Assembly: GCA_036011305.1 (NCBI GenBank)
Contig: DASCNA010000114.1
Location: 1-28,850, forward strand
Source of the DNA: DASCNA01 sp036011305
GTDB lineage: Bacteria; Verrucomicrobiota; Lentisphaeria; Victivallales; GWF2-38-69
DNA length: 28,850 bases
Reading direction: 5' to 3'
Part shown: one piece after another, positions 14,369-23,169 of the stretch
How the letters are laid out: every line of letters begins with the position of its first letter
Position numbering within the stretch: the first letter of the stretch is position 1
The notes under the pieces: model-generated
The model's input: the letters and a program-made list of their open reading frames with translations, nothing else
Database searches by the model: none
What the model was told of the DNA's origin: nothing
Made by a program: the position numbers and the translations under genes

Positions 14369-15187
14369 ATGAATAAGAAAATTAAATTAAATGTTGCGTT
14401 AACTGTCGACTTTGATGCTGTTTCGGGATTTATGGGGCTTGGATTAACAGATCCATATATTATGTCAATTGGAAAATTAGGAGCAGATGAAGGTATCTGT
14501 AGAATAGTAAAGACATTAAAGAACAATAATGTATCGTGTACATTTTTCATACCTAGTCATACAGCAGAAAATTACACTGACAAGTGTAAAATGATTATAG
14601 ATGCAGGTTTTGAAATAGGGCACCATGGTTATGCCCATGAAATTACCAAAGGTAAAACAATTAAAGAAGAAAGATCCTATATAGAAAAAGGATTAATCGC
14701 TTTGGATAAATATCTTAATGTAAGGCCAGTAGGTTATCGTTCCCCTTGCCTGAGCCAAACACAAACTACTTATAAACTTCTCTCGGAGTATGGATTTAAA
14801 TATGACTCCAGCGAAAGCGCTAAAGATAAACCTTATTTTCTTGAATTGGGAGGTAACCCAAGGCTAGTTGAAATCCCTATTAAATTACTAAATTGTGACA
14901 CCACGTACTACCATAGTTTTTCCCCCGGTAATTATTCAAATCTTCCCACCAGCCCTTCGGTCTGTGAAGAAATATGGAAAAAAGAATTTGAAGGATTATA
15001 TGAGTCCGATGAAGAAAATTTATGTTATGTTCATACAGTTCATCCTTTTTGCACAGGCAGTTACTTTTATCGTATGAAAGTGTACGATAGTTTTATCAGC
15101 TCTATGAAGAGTCATGCAGATGTAAACTTCGTCACAATGCAAGAACTTTGTGACATTTTTTTGACAAATGCTAATGTAATTACATAG
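14369..15187 (+). CDS. Polysaccharide deacetylase (CE4/NodB-like) family hydrolase
   Basis: A 272-residue protein with the CE4 metal and catalytic motifs: T-V-D-F-D (Asp14 and Asp16), H-G-Y-A-H-E with His86 and His90 as zinc ligands, and G-Y-R-S-P (Arg124). There is no signal peptide. With the wide V-D-F-D-A-V-S start, this fits the intracellular CE4 branch that includes the Helicobacter peptidoglycan deacetylase HP0310 and PuuE/cyclic-imide hydrolase-like enzymes. The substrate could be a glycan or a small amide/imide. The ATG at 14369 follows a strong GGGAGGAA; an upstream in-frame ATG at 14345 would add 8 residues and would overlap this ribosome site. Confidence 0.85.
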   Translation: MNKKIKLNVALTVDFDAVSGFMGLGLTDPYIMSIGKLGADEGICRIVKTLKNNNVSCTFFIPSHTAENYTDKCKMIIDAGFEIGHHGYAHEITKGKTIKEERSYIEKGLIALDKYLNVRPVGYRSPCLSQTQTTYKLLSEYGFKYDSSESAKDKPYFLELGGNPRLVEIPIKLLNCDTTYYHSFSPGNYSNLPTSPSVCEEIWKKEFEGLYESDEENLCYVHTVHPFCTGSYFYRMKVYDSFISSMKSHADVNFVTMQELCDIFLTNANVIT

Positions 15188-15322
15188 TCCTGTATACTTT
15201 CCAAATTTAAGGGTGCATTATAGTATAAGAGAAATCTTTAAACGCTTCATCCATTTGTGCTATGTGAGAGATATTTTCATCGATTTGGCATTGGCAAATG
15301 CTATGTTGTGTAGAATAGTACA

Positions 15323-15751
15323 TCATTTGACAGAAATAGATTTGTCTAGAGTAAATATATGCATCAAATAAAATATAGTATAAATTCCCCCAAAGAAATC
15401 TACAGCTATCCAAATATTAATATTATAAAATGGGATATAATTAGGAAAAAATAGAATTATGTATACTATGAAAAATATGAATGAATTTATATAAAAAAAT
15501 ATTCTTTTTCTACTCTTATACTTATGCTCTTTTATAAATCTGTTTATAGTAGCTATAAATAATATAATTAGGCTTGCAGTTAATATATAACATAAAACAT
15601 AGGAAGGATTATACCAGAAAAATGAACTTGTATTAATATTAACAATCTCTACAGTCTGCAGCACATTCACTACGGTATTAACAAAAAATAACAAGATTAA
15701 AATTATTGCCAGAGAGCATATTAAGATATTCTCTTTTTTAGAATAATACAT
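15323..15751 (-). CDS. Small membrane protein, paralogue of the one at 20388-20810
   Basis: A 142-residue protein with four predicted spans (about 9-31, 50-72, 84-101 and 111-133) and no recognised domain. It shares with the product at 20388-20810 an N-terminal Y-S-K-K-E, the hydrophobic segment leading to a V-N-x-(L/V) region, and a C-terminal (I/L)-W-I-(A/I)-(V/L)-D-F-(F/L)-G-(G/A)-(I/V)-Y motif. Length and topology also agree. I take the two as paralogues of unknown function. It is convergent with the deacetylase gene. The ribosome site is poor. Confidence 0.6.
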   Translation of the reverse strand: MYYSKKENILICSLAIILILLFFVNTVVNVLQTVEIVNINTSSFFWYNPSYVLCYILTASLIILFIATINRFIKEHKYKSRKRIFFYINSFIFFIVYIILFFPNYIPFYNINIWIAVDFFGGIYTIFYLMHIFTLDKSISVK

Positions 15752-16132
15752 TAGAAACTCTAAATTAAAATTATTAATCTACACAGAAACTTTACTTGAA
15801 TTATATTTTATGGTAATTAAAACTTCATTAAATATTATGTACAATTTTCAATTTGTGTACCATAGTTAAATAGAGAAACAGTTAAATATCGATCTGTACT
15901 TCAAATATCCTTCCATTAAATATTCTATCCAAGGCAATTGCGCTCTATTACCGCAGCACATGTTAATTTCCACTATGTAGCTATATGACGTCCACATGGT
16001 TTCTAATCCTATTATAAATTTATTCTTATATTAAATTCAGTCATTTATTTTCACAATATAAACAGACATGATAGATTATGATTTTATTAATTACATTATA
16101 AACTTCAACCACATACAAGAAATCATAAGATA
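15752..16132. other. 381-bp intergenic region with a 43-codon open frame
   Basis: This lies between the small membrane protein (-) and the ABC ATPase (+), so it should hold both promoters. A minus-strand ATG frame at 15997-15866 encodes 43 residues (it begins M-W-T-S-Y-S-Y and contains C-C-G-N-R and W-I-E-Y-L). Local GC is somewhat higher than in the flanks, but there is no good ribosome site. It may be a gene remnant or chance. An imperfect inverted repeat (GTACA/TGTAC) lies near 15839-15862. Confidence 0.4.
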
Positions 16133-17062
16133 ATGGATACAGAGGATATTGCACTCCGTCTAGAGAGTCTTACTAAAATATACAGCACGGGTTTAAAAGC
16201 CGTAGATAATATATCACTGAATGTAAAAAAAGGTGATTTTTTTGCTCTGCTAGGCCCCAATGGAGCAGGAAAGTCTACAATATTAAGCATGATATCATCT
16301 TTGGTAAATATCACCGAAGGTAAGATCAAAATCTATGGTTATGATGTACAAAAAAATTATATACAGGCAAGAAAAATGCTTGGGGTAATGCCTCAGGAAA
16401 TAAATATAAATGCCTTTAGATCTCCTGTTCAAATTCTTAGACTTCAAGGCGGATATTTCGGAATGAAGAAAAAAGAGATTGAAAATAATCTTGAAAAGCT
16501 GCTAAATGATATGGAATTATGGGATAAAAGAAATACTCCAGGCAGACTTCTGTCAGGAGGTATGAAAAGAAGATTAATGGTAGCAAGAGCACTTATACAT
16601 AACCCTAAAGTATTAATACTGGATGAGCCAACAGCAGGTGTTGATATTCAACTCAGATTATCATTATGGGAACTTATCAGAAAGCTCAATGAAGAAGGGA
16701 TGACAGTGATCCTCACTACACACTATCTTGAAGAAGCAGAAGCTCTGTGTAATAAAATTGCTCTGATTAACAAAGGAGTAATATGTGCCAATACTGATAT
16801 GAAATCTCTTCTAAAAAGCTTAGAAAAAGAGAAATACATAATAGAGCTAAACAAACCTTACTCTAAAAAAGATTTAATACTATCTGAAGGAGAAGGTATT
16901 TCTCAAGATCCAATGACTATAGAGTTCACCTTAAACAAAAACACCAGCATAAACTCTCTTTTTGAAAGTCTAACAAAAAACGGAATAGAAGTCCAATCTA
17001 TAAAACCTTACAAAACAAGGCTGGAACAGCTTTTTCTTGATATAATAAACAACAATAAATAA
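16133..17062 (+). CDS. ABC-2 type transporter ATP-binding protein (YadG/CcmA-like)
   Basis: A 309-residue cytosolic ATPase. Walker A is G-P-N-G-A-G-K-S-T (41-49), the Q-loop Gln is at 88, the signature L-S-G-G-M is at 140-144, Walker B V-L-I-L-D-E is at 160-165, and the switch histidine is at 197 in T-T-H. The C-terminal extension (about 225-309) is the regulatory tail usual in ABC-2 exporter ATPases such as YadG. With the permease encoded 18 bp downstream it would form an exporter of unknown substrate (drug, polysaccharide or lipid). The leader has no clear ribosome site, and the gene's promoter lies in the 381-bp gap before it. Confidence 0.9.
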   Translation: MDTEDIALRLESLTKIYSTGLKAVDNISLNVKKGDFFALLGPNGAGKSTILSMISSLVNITEGKIKIYGYDVQKNYIQARKMLGVMPQEININAFRSPVQILRLQGGYFGMKKKEIENNLEKLLNDMELWDKRNTPGRLLSGGMKRRLMVARALIHNPKVLILDEPTAGVDIQLRLSLWELIRKLNEEGMTVILTTHYLEEAEALCNKIALINKGVICANTDMKSLLKSLEKEKYIIELNKPYSKKDLILSEGEGISQDPMTIEFTLNKNTSINSLFESLTKNGIEVQSIKPYKTRLEQLFLDIINNNK

Positions 17063-17080
17063 CTTACCCTGGTCTCAATA

Positions 17081-17854
17081 ATGAATATATATGAATATTT
17101 TAGAATATATAAAACAATAGTTAAAAAAGAGTGCGAGAGAATTTTCAGCATCTGGCCTCAAACAATACTTCCATCTGCAATCACTATGACTCTCTATTTT
17201 CTGATTTTCGGAAAAATTGTCGGTTCAAAGGTAGGTGAAATGTCAGGTTTAAGTTATATTGAGTTTATCACTCCTGGATTGATTATAATGGCTGCTATAA
17301 ATAATTCTTATACAAATGTTGTAAGTTCTTTCTTTGGCGAAAGATGGAATAGATCAATTGAAGAAATACTTGTTTCTCCTGTTTCTAATCATTCGATAAT
17401 ATTAGGTTTTATATCAGGTGGAATTATTAGAGGTTTCATAGTAGGTATACTGGTATGTATTGTTGCCGGTTTTTTCGGGGCATTCCACATTTATAATATT
17501 TTTCTGGCAATAGTGGGTTTAATTTTCTGCAGCGGTCTTTTTGCCCTGGGTGGTTTAATTAATGGAATTTTCTCTCAGAAATTTGATGATACAATGATCA
17601 TATCCACGTTTATACTTACTCCGCTAACATACCTTGGAGGAGTTTTTTTCAGTCTCAAAGTATTACCTCCTTTCTGGAGAAATCTGGCAATGTTTAACCC
17701 TATCTACTACATTGTAGATTTTTTCAGATATGCATGTCTTGGACAGCATACTGTGAGCCCGTATGATTCATTTACAGCAGTTATAATTTTTTCTATAATA
17801 CTTTATATCTTTACATACTACTGTTTGAAAAAAGGTATTAGGATCAAAGAGTAA
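17081..17854 (+). CDS. ABC-2 type transporter permease (YadH-like)
   Basis: A 257-residue membrane protein with six hydrophobic segments, the expected size of an ABC-2 exporter permease. Landmarks are F-L-I-F-G-K-I-V-G near 45-50, the coupling-helix region F-G-E-R-W-N-R-S-I-E-E-I-L-V-S-P (about 85-100), and the late segment T-P-L-T-Y-L-G-G-V-F-F-S (about 180-192), all characteristic of the YadH/Wzm-like group. It lies 18 bp after the ATPase gene and is very likely co-transcribed with it. It is convergent with the MFS-HEAT gene, leaving 39 bp. Confidence 0.9.
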   Translation: MNIYEYFRIYKTIVKKECERIFSIWPQTILPSAITMTLYFLIFGKIVGSKVGEMSGLSYIEFITPGLIIMAAINNSYTNVVSSFFGERWNRSIEEILVSPVSNHSIILGFISGGIIRGFIVGILVCIVAGFFGAFHIYNIFLAIVGLIFCSGLFALGGLINGIFSQKFDDTMIISTFILTPLTYLGGVFFSLKVLPPFWRNLAMFNPIYYIVDFFRYACLGQHTVSPYDSFTAVIIFSIILYIFTYYCLKKGIRIKE

Positions 17855-17893
17855 AAACGACTGCATCAGTATTAATTTTTCACTGTATCATAA

Positions 17894-20071
17894 TTATTTT
17901 TTATCCTCTTTGTAACATGCAATTCCAACAAACATAAGATACAAAATCTGCTTTTTAAGATCTTTAGAAATATTTTGCCTATTACCAAGTACCATCATAT
18001 ATTCAACCAGATCAGGGTTGTTATGCTGTTTAATCATATTTATAAAAAAATCTATTATTTCTGCATCATCAATTTCATTATTTATACATTTTTCAAATAG
18101 TCTGTACGGAAGAGATCGAGATTTCAGAAGATCTGTTACATAATAAATTCCTTCTTCTTTTGATGATTGATAAAGCCTGATAAATTTATAGTAATTATCT
18201 CCAAAATTATGGGAATGAGCAATGTAGTACAGTAATTCTTGAGAAAGCCTTATAGTGCAGGTCAAATTCAGAATTTTGTACATAAGTAAAATAGATAACT
18301 TATTGTATTTAAGCTTTGATAAGGCTATACTGCATGCGAGTACCACCATGGGGATATCAGATGTATTAAGTTCCTGTTTTATTCTTTCAATGCTTTCGTA
18401 ATTTTTAAGCAAGCCCAGAGCAATTATTGAATTTGATTTAAGATTATAATCTTTTGAATCAAGTGTTTTTATCAGAGATGGCACAGCTGTTTTTACTCTG
18501 AAATGCCCTAGTAAATATGCTGCGATGTAAGCAGTCGTAAATTCTCCTGTTTCGAGTTCAGTTATGAGATATCTATATGATTTTTTACTTAAATCTACAT
18601 TAACCAATCCCCTCAGAGCTTTTGTTCTTACAAGAGTATGAGGGGAGTTCAGATAATAAATAAGCATATCTTCAGAAAGGTTTGAACTGATATTCTCCAG
18701 TTCTTTTGCATCAATTAATTCCTGTTTGGCTGTAGCAAATTTTTCCATTTTATTAATAGCATGGAGACTGAGCATTTCTCTTGGCGACAGTATTGTCTTC
18801 ATTATCTTAATCGGAGACCACTGACTTCTCCTGTTTCGATATGAGACAAATATTATAAGAGGCAATAAGATTATCAGAACTATAAGATAGAAGATCGAAA
18901 AGCCTGACATAGGACTTAATTTCATTAGTATTAGAATTTTAAGCAGGCCTCCTCCAAAAATAATTCCTACTATTCCTCCAACAGTACCGCATACAATACT
19001 AAAGATCAACGAATAACCTACAGATTTGTTCTGAGGAACAACTGTTAGAAATTGATAAAAAAAGCTGGTATTAAGCCCAGTGCTTGTAATACCTCCTAAA
19101 AGAAAAATTATTACAAGGTTAATGTACATAATACTTTCAGGAGTAAGAAACCAGAGAACAGAGATAAGAGCAGTACACAAAAGATAAAAATTTATCAATG
19201 GCATCGGTCCTGTAAATTCGGATATCAGTTTACTAAAATATGAAACAAGTATGCTTCCCAATGTCTGTATGATTATGAATATAAGAGCTGTAGAATCAGA
19301 TACTTGATATACCTGTTTAAGCGCCAGTACTGAAACAGATACAGTTAATGAGTTTATTGATAAGGCTATACTTGCTGTTATTATAAATCTCCTAATTTTA
19401 GTATCATGATAAAATTCTTTTATTGTATGACGAATAGTTGATTTAGCAGAATCCTGTGAATAGGTTGTTTCTTTTACTGCAGAAAGAATTAAACTGCATA
19501 TAATATTGGCAGAAACACCAAAAAAAAGAATAATTCTGAAGGCAGAGTAATCACTTAAAAAGCAGAGAAGAAAATATGTAGCAACAAATCCAATCAACAT
19601 AGCGATATTGTAGTTCATGTATGATAATGAAGAAAAATGTCCTCTGTTATCTTCATCAGTAAGATCAGCGAAAAGCGGTTCCATTGCTGGATTGCCAATG
19701 CTTCTGAATATGTAAAATACCAGTATTATAAATAAAACCATCCAAATCATCAGATAACCTTTGAAGAACAGTGGTACTGTTATCAGCAAAAGTGCTGATA
19801 CTCCTTTCAAGAACCAGGACAAGCTCATAGCACCGGCTGAGCCCATTTTACGTATAAATAATCTAGTGCATATTATGGCTATCATGCCAATATTTACAAA
19901 AGAAATAGCCACTGTAACGAGTGCAGCAGAAAAGCCCAGATGTAAAAGGTATAATGATAATATATTTGCAGATATACATGCAGAGCATATACCGTTAAAA
20001 AGAGAAAATGACAGCAGTTTTTTTCTCTCAATTTTCTTTTGGTCTAATGAAAGTCTGCTTTTTATAATCAT
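17894..20071 (-). CDS. MFS transporter fused to a C-terminal HEAT-repeat domain
   Basis: A 725-residue protein, much longer than ordinary MFS carriers (about 400). Residues 20-415 hold about 12 membrane segments with MFS features, including a charged loop D-E-D-N-R-G-H at 139-145 that matches the A-like motif between early helices. From about 440 the protein is soluble and alpha-helical. Residues 465-600 show HEAT-like units of 30-35 residues (S-P-H-T-L-V-R-T-K-A-L-R-G-L, A-Y-I-A-A-Y-L-L-G, L-K-S-N-S-I-I-A-L-G-L-L and similar). The HEAT part probably binds a partner protein or nucleotide-like ligand and regulates transport. The substrate is unknown. It could be a scaffold rather than a transporter. 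The ribosome site is weak; no alternative start is better. Confidence 0.8.
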   Translation of the reverse strand: MIIKSRLSLDQKKIERKKLLSFSLFNGICSACISANILSLYLLHLGFSAALVTVAISFVNIGMIAIICTRLFIRKMGSAGAMSLSWFLKGVSALLLITVPLFFKGYLMIWMVLFIILVFYIFRSIGNPAMEPLFADLTDEDNRGHFSSLSYMNYNIAMLIGFVATYFLLCFLSDYSAFRIILFFGVSANIICSLILSAVKETTYSQDSAKSTIRHTIKEFYHDTKIRRFIITASIALSINSLTVSVSVLALKQVYQVSDSTALIFIIIQTLGSILVSYFSKLISEFTGPMPLINFYLLCTALISVLWFLTPESIMYINLVIIFLLGGITSTGLNTSFFYQFLTVVPQNKSVGYSLIFSIVCGTVGGIVGIIFGGGLLKILILMKLSPMSGFSIFYLIVLIILLPLIIFVSYRNRRSQWSPIKIMKTILSPREMLSLHAINKMEKFATAKQELIDAKELENISSNLSEDMLIYYLNSPHTLVRTKALRGLVNVDLSKKSYRYLITELETGEFTTAYIAAYLLGHFRVKTAVPSLIKTLDSKDYNLKSNSIIALGLLKNYESIERIKQELNTSDIPMVVLACSIALSKLKYNKLSILLMYKILNLTCTIRLSQELLYYIAHSHNFGDNYYKFIRLYQSSKEEGIYYVTDLLKSRSLPYRLFEKCINNEIDDAEIIDFFINMIKQHNNPDLVEYMMVLGNRQNISKDLKKQILYLMFVGIACYKEDKK

Positions 20072-20387
20072 TTACTTAAAACCTGTAATATTATTTAACA
20101 GCTGCTGGTTATTATATTATTATAACAAAAAACAACTAAATAATGAGTACTCTATGATTCACTTCTACATTTAAATGAAAAATATCGATATATGCGTGTG
20201 TTAGAATCCATTGCAATACTTTTACCTTTCCATAACTTTTACTCTATAATTAAAAATTCAAAACTATATGCTGTCATATTAAATTTTAGTTGATTATATT
20301 CCTCTGGATAAAATTACTGTAGCAGGCTAAGATTAATGATGCTATAATTATAATTTTTATATTAATATCTAAGAAGAAATTTATAAA
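20072..20387. other. 316-bp divergent intergenic region
   Basis: This is the space between the MFS-HEAT gene (-) and the small membrane protein gene (+). No reading frame stands out. A weak stem, AACC/GGTT, lies near 20089-20112 around the MFS leader. TATAAT-like boxes at about 20342-20352 may serve the rightward gene. Nothing else is evident. Confidence 0.5.
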
Positions 20388-20810
20388 ATGAATTTAATCT
20401 ACTCTAAAAAAGAGAAAAAATATCTCATTTTTTTCAGCATAGTAATTCTACTGATTTTTTTATCATTCAATACAATGAATATATTGGTTAATTTTGGATT
20501 TATACCAAGTAAATATTATTTTATTCAACATAGTGACTACAGAAATATAATATCAAATGAATCTTGGGTATTATGTATTTTTTTATTAGGAATATTGCTT
20601 TTAAACATTAAAGGAATTTACAAAAGTCTTAATATAACAAAATATGTAATTTTTTCTGTTATTTCAGCTGTTTTTATCTTTCTGTATTGCCCTGCATCTT
20701 GTTTTTTGATCAGCATTTTATACATACCACCTAACTTGTGGATAATACTTGATTTCCTCGGAGCAGTTTATTCTCTGGTTTTTTTATTATGTACAATAAA
20801 TGATAAATAA
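20388..20810 (+). CDS. Small membrane protein, paralogue of the one at 15323-15751
   Basis: A 140-residue protein with four predicted spans (about 12-36, 57-75, 82-105 and 113-136). It shares the Y-S-K-K-E start, the overall topology and the C-terminal L-W-I-I-L-D-F-L-G-A-V-Y motif with the product at 15323-15751. No domain of known function is recognised. The two copies lie either side of the ABC-2 exporter and MFS-HEAT genes. It is convergent with the nitrilase gene, separated by 9 bp. Confidence 0.6.
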   Translation: MNLIYSKKEKKYLIFFSIVILLIFLSFNTMNILVNFGFIPSKYYFIQHSDYRNIISNESWVLCIFLLGILLLNIKGIYKSLNITKYVIFSVISAVFIFLYCPASCFLISILYIPPNLWIILDFLGAVYSLVFLLCTINDK

Positions 20811-20819
20811 TTTCATTTT

Positions 20820-21674
20820 CTATTCAGGCTTTAGGTTAGCTCTTTCTTTGACATCCTCAATCATTTCTTTCCAGTAGTTAGACAAAAAAGGAGGGTTTCT
20901 CATACTGTCAAGAATATACGATCTATCTGCGCGCGCCATATCAAGAACTGCAGTTATCATCTCTTCCTGATAGTACCCGGCTTCAGCTAATGGAATTCCA
21001 TTAGGCTCTCTAATGAATGAGTACCCGCTGGAGGTTTGCTTCCCGTCAGGAGATACACCAACAGTGTTGGCTACACAATGGAAAATCTTTGAATTCGGAC
21101 CGACAGGTAATTGTGCCCTGCCCGATGTTCGCTTCCAGCATACTGCTTCAATTTCGTCTGAACTGCATGAAGGATGATATAAAATCTGAGCACCTGCCAT
21201 TGCCGGTATTCTATACAGTTCAGGATGCCTGCCGTCTCGACAAATAACAAGAGTACAGAGTATTCCATCTATTTCAAACAAAGAAAGTTTATCGCCACCG
21301 CGACAATACTTCTGTTCATCTTTTCCAGCCATATTAACCTTAGCATATTCATGTATAATTTCTCCACCTGGATTGATTACATGTGCAATATTTAAATAAC
21401 GATCTGAGGTTTTCTGAATAGATCCGGCTATAACCCATATATTATATTCTGCTGCAGATCTGCATATTTTTTCCAGTGCTTTATCAATTTCATTTTGATT
21501 AATTTGTTCGACAAGTGGAAAGTAATAACTTGTTAAATTAGCTTCGGGAAAAAGAACTACTCGGCTCCCAGATTCAGACGCCAGTTTAATATAATGCAAT
21601 GTTCTCTCAACATTATAATCTAAAGATCTGGCCCAATGTAACTGTACGCAAGAAACTTGTAAAGTATTAGTCAT
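20820..21674 (-). CDS. Carbon-nitrogen hydrolase (nitrilase superfamily)
   Basis: A 284-residue cytosolic hydrolase of the nitrilase fold, which cleaves amide or nitrile C-N bonds through a thioester intermediate. The Glu-Lys-Cys triad is visible: Glu44 in F-P-E-A-N-L, Lys112 in Y-A-K-V-N, and Cys145 in V-I-C-R-D-G-R-H-P-E. The length equals that of typical amidase-type members. The substrate is unknown. It may be an amidase acting on a product of the adjoining ABC importer locus, from which it is divergent with a 111-bp shared gap. A GAGGGA site precedes the ATG. Confidence 0.9.
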   Translation of the reverse strand: MTNTLQVSCVQLHWARSLDYNVERTLHYIKLASESGSRVVLFPEANLTSYYFPLVEQINQNEIDKALEKICRSAAEYNIWVIAGSIQKTSDRYLNIAHVINPGGEIIHEYAKVNMAGKDEQKYCRGGDKLSLFEIDGILCTLVICRDGRHPELYRIPAMAGAQILYHPSCSSDEIEAVCWKRTSGRAQLPVGPNSKIFHCVANTVGVSPDGKQTSSGYSFIREPNGIPLAEAGYYQEEMITAVLDMARADRSYILDSMRNPPFLSNYWKEMIEDVKERANLKPE

Positions 21675-21785
21675 TTTAGTCCCTCTTATTTTATTATGTC
21701 TAATAATTCTATCTAACTATAGTAACAGGATTATTATTTCATATAATATTATTAACGAAAATAGTCATATTATAAATATACTTTA
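21675..21785. promoter_or_regulatory. Shared divergent promoter region of nitrilase and ABC importer genes
   Basis: Both genes start from this 111-bp AT-rich gap. TATAAT-like boxes occur (for example at 21741-21746). An element at 21742-21763 (ATAATATT, then TAACGAAAATA) recurs with one gap and one mismatch at 4226-4245 in the other divergent region. Boxes in DNA this AT-rich are weak evidence. Confidence 0.4.
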
Positions 21786-23168
21786 ATGATTTTGATTAAG
21801 AAACTCTTAAATTTATTTTACTCCTTTGCATTTATAATACTTCTATCTTCCTGCGGGGACAGTGACACCAGCATCAATAAATACCTCAAACCTCAGTACA
21901 AGGGTCGAACACTAAAGATGATGTCAAATATCATAGGGGGTAAGACACCTTATGAGCAGAAACTTTTTGTAGATGAACTTGAACGAAGATTAGGATTCAG
22001 AATTAATTTTTTCAAACCTGCCTCAGGTTATGATAATATTGTTCTGCAAATCTTTTCATCCGGTGAAAGTTATGATTTGATAAATATGACTTCAGAAAAT
22101 CTGCCCATATTCATAGATCAGGGCGCACTGAAAAATCTAACACAAATTGTTAAAGATTCACCTGTGCTTTCTAATCCTAAAGTTATACCAACTAAAATAT
22201 GGAATACTATAAAAATTAATAATAAAATATATGGTGTTCCTGCAAAATTTGAAGGCGGTAGATTACCTATTGTAAGGCAGGATTGGCTGACTGAATTTGA
22301 CTTGGATGATCCTGTAACACTTGATGATTGGCTGGAATATTGGAAGATGTCTAAACAGAAGAATAATGCGTATGGACTATCAACAAAAGGACTGTATGAT
22401 GTTCAACCGTGGGCAAGTGCATTTGGTCTAAAAGATGGGTATGTCATTGTCAAAGGCAAGAGAACACTGCCATATGCCAGTGATAAAGCCGCCGATTTCT
22501 GGGATTGGATGGCTAAAGTTTACCGCTCAGGCTACCTTGATCCTAATTTTATTGTTAATCAGCCAAAAGATTTCAGAAATATGTTTTTTGCAAACTCTGT
22601 CGCAAGTGTCGGCTATTGGGATGCATGGGTAGGTTTATTTAATAATACAGAGATTAAAAGGTATAAAGAAGGAAAATTTATTGCTAAAGGAATAAAGGGA
22701 GTCCCGGGCCCTAAAGGTAAAATAATTCTAACTGCCGGAGATAATAGTTTATGGGTTATTCCATATAACGCTAAAAACATTGACATGGCAATTAAGTTTC
22801 TTGAATTCTGGCATTCACCTCCAGGATACATTTTGGGTTCTGTAGGCATAGAAGGATATGACTATACACGAGATAAAAATGGAAAAATAGTATTAACAGA
22901 AATTGGAATAGAACATGCATGCGACCACGGAGCGCCGCGTGTTCTCTCTGCCACCTGGAAACCGCCGTTCCCTCCATTACCTGGCGTTACAGCTGCACAA
23001 AAAATAATTATAAAATATGCAACACCGATGTATATGCCGTTGGATTGGGCAGATGCACTGCAGGTGATAGAATATTGGTCATTCAAAGCAATTAAAGGAC
23101 AAATTACGGGTACACAAGCAGTTAAAAGCATGCAGAAAGAATTAAAGAGAAAGAAGTTAATCGATTAA
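21786..23168 (+). CDS. Family 1 extracellular solute-binding lipoprotein of an ABC importer
   Basis: A 460-residue periplasmic or surface lipoprotein. The signal peptide ends in lipobox L20-S-S-C23. The body has binding-protein family 1 features: a conserved E-R-R-L-G strand, the G-V-P region at about 155, R-Q-D-W-L (about 165-169), and the late W-V-I-P-Y-N-A-K hinge followed by A-I-K-F-L-E-F-W, as in LplA-type (YtcQ/LipO) sugar-binding proteins. The ligand is probably an oligosaccharide or sugar derivative but is not readable. There is no ribosome site upstream of the ATG. Two permease genes follow with 1-bp gaps, forming a tight operon. Confidence 0.88.
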   Translation: MILIKKLLNLFYSFAFIILLSSCGDSDTSINKYLKPQYKGRTLKMMSNIIGGKTPYEQKLFVDELERRLGFRINFFKPASGYDNIVLQIFSSGESYDLINMTSENLPIFIDQGALKNLTQIVKDSPVLSNPKVIPTKIWNTIKINNKIYGVPAKFEGGRLPIVRQDWLTEFDLDDPVTLDDWLEYWKMSKQKNNAYGLSTKGLYDVQPWASAFGLKDGYVIVKGKRTLPYASDKAADFWDWMAKVYRSGYLDPNFIVNQPKDFRNMFFANSVASVGYWDAWVGLFNNTEIKRYKEGKFIAKGIKGVPGPKGKIILTAGDNSLWVIPYNAKNIDMAIKFLEFWHSPPGYILGSVGIEGYDYTRDKNGKIVLTEIGIEHACDHGAPRVLSATWKPPFPPLPGVTAAQKIIIKYATPMYMPLDWADALQVIEYWSFKAIKGQITGTQAVKSMQKELKRKKLID

Positions 23169-23169
23169 G

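Noticed and set aside
15207..15413. 68-residue minus-strand frame
   Set aside because: It overlaps the small membrane protein in another frame and carries no recognisable motif.
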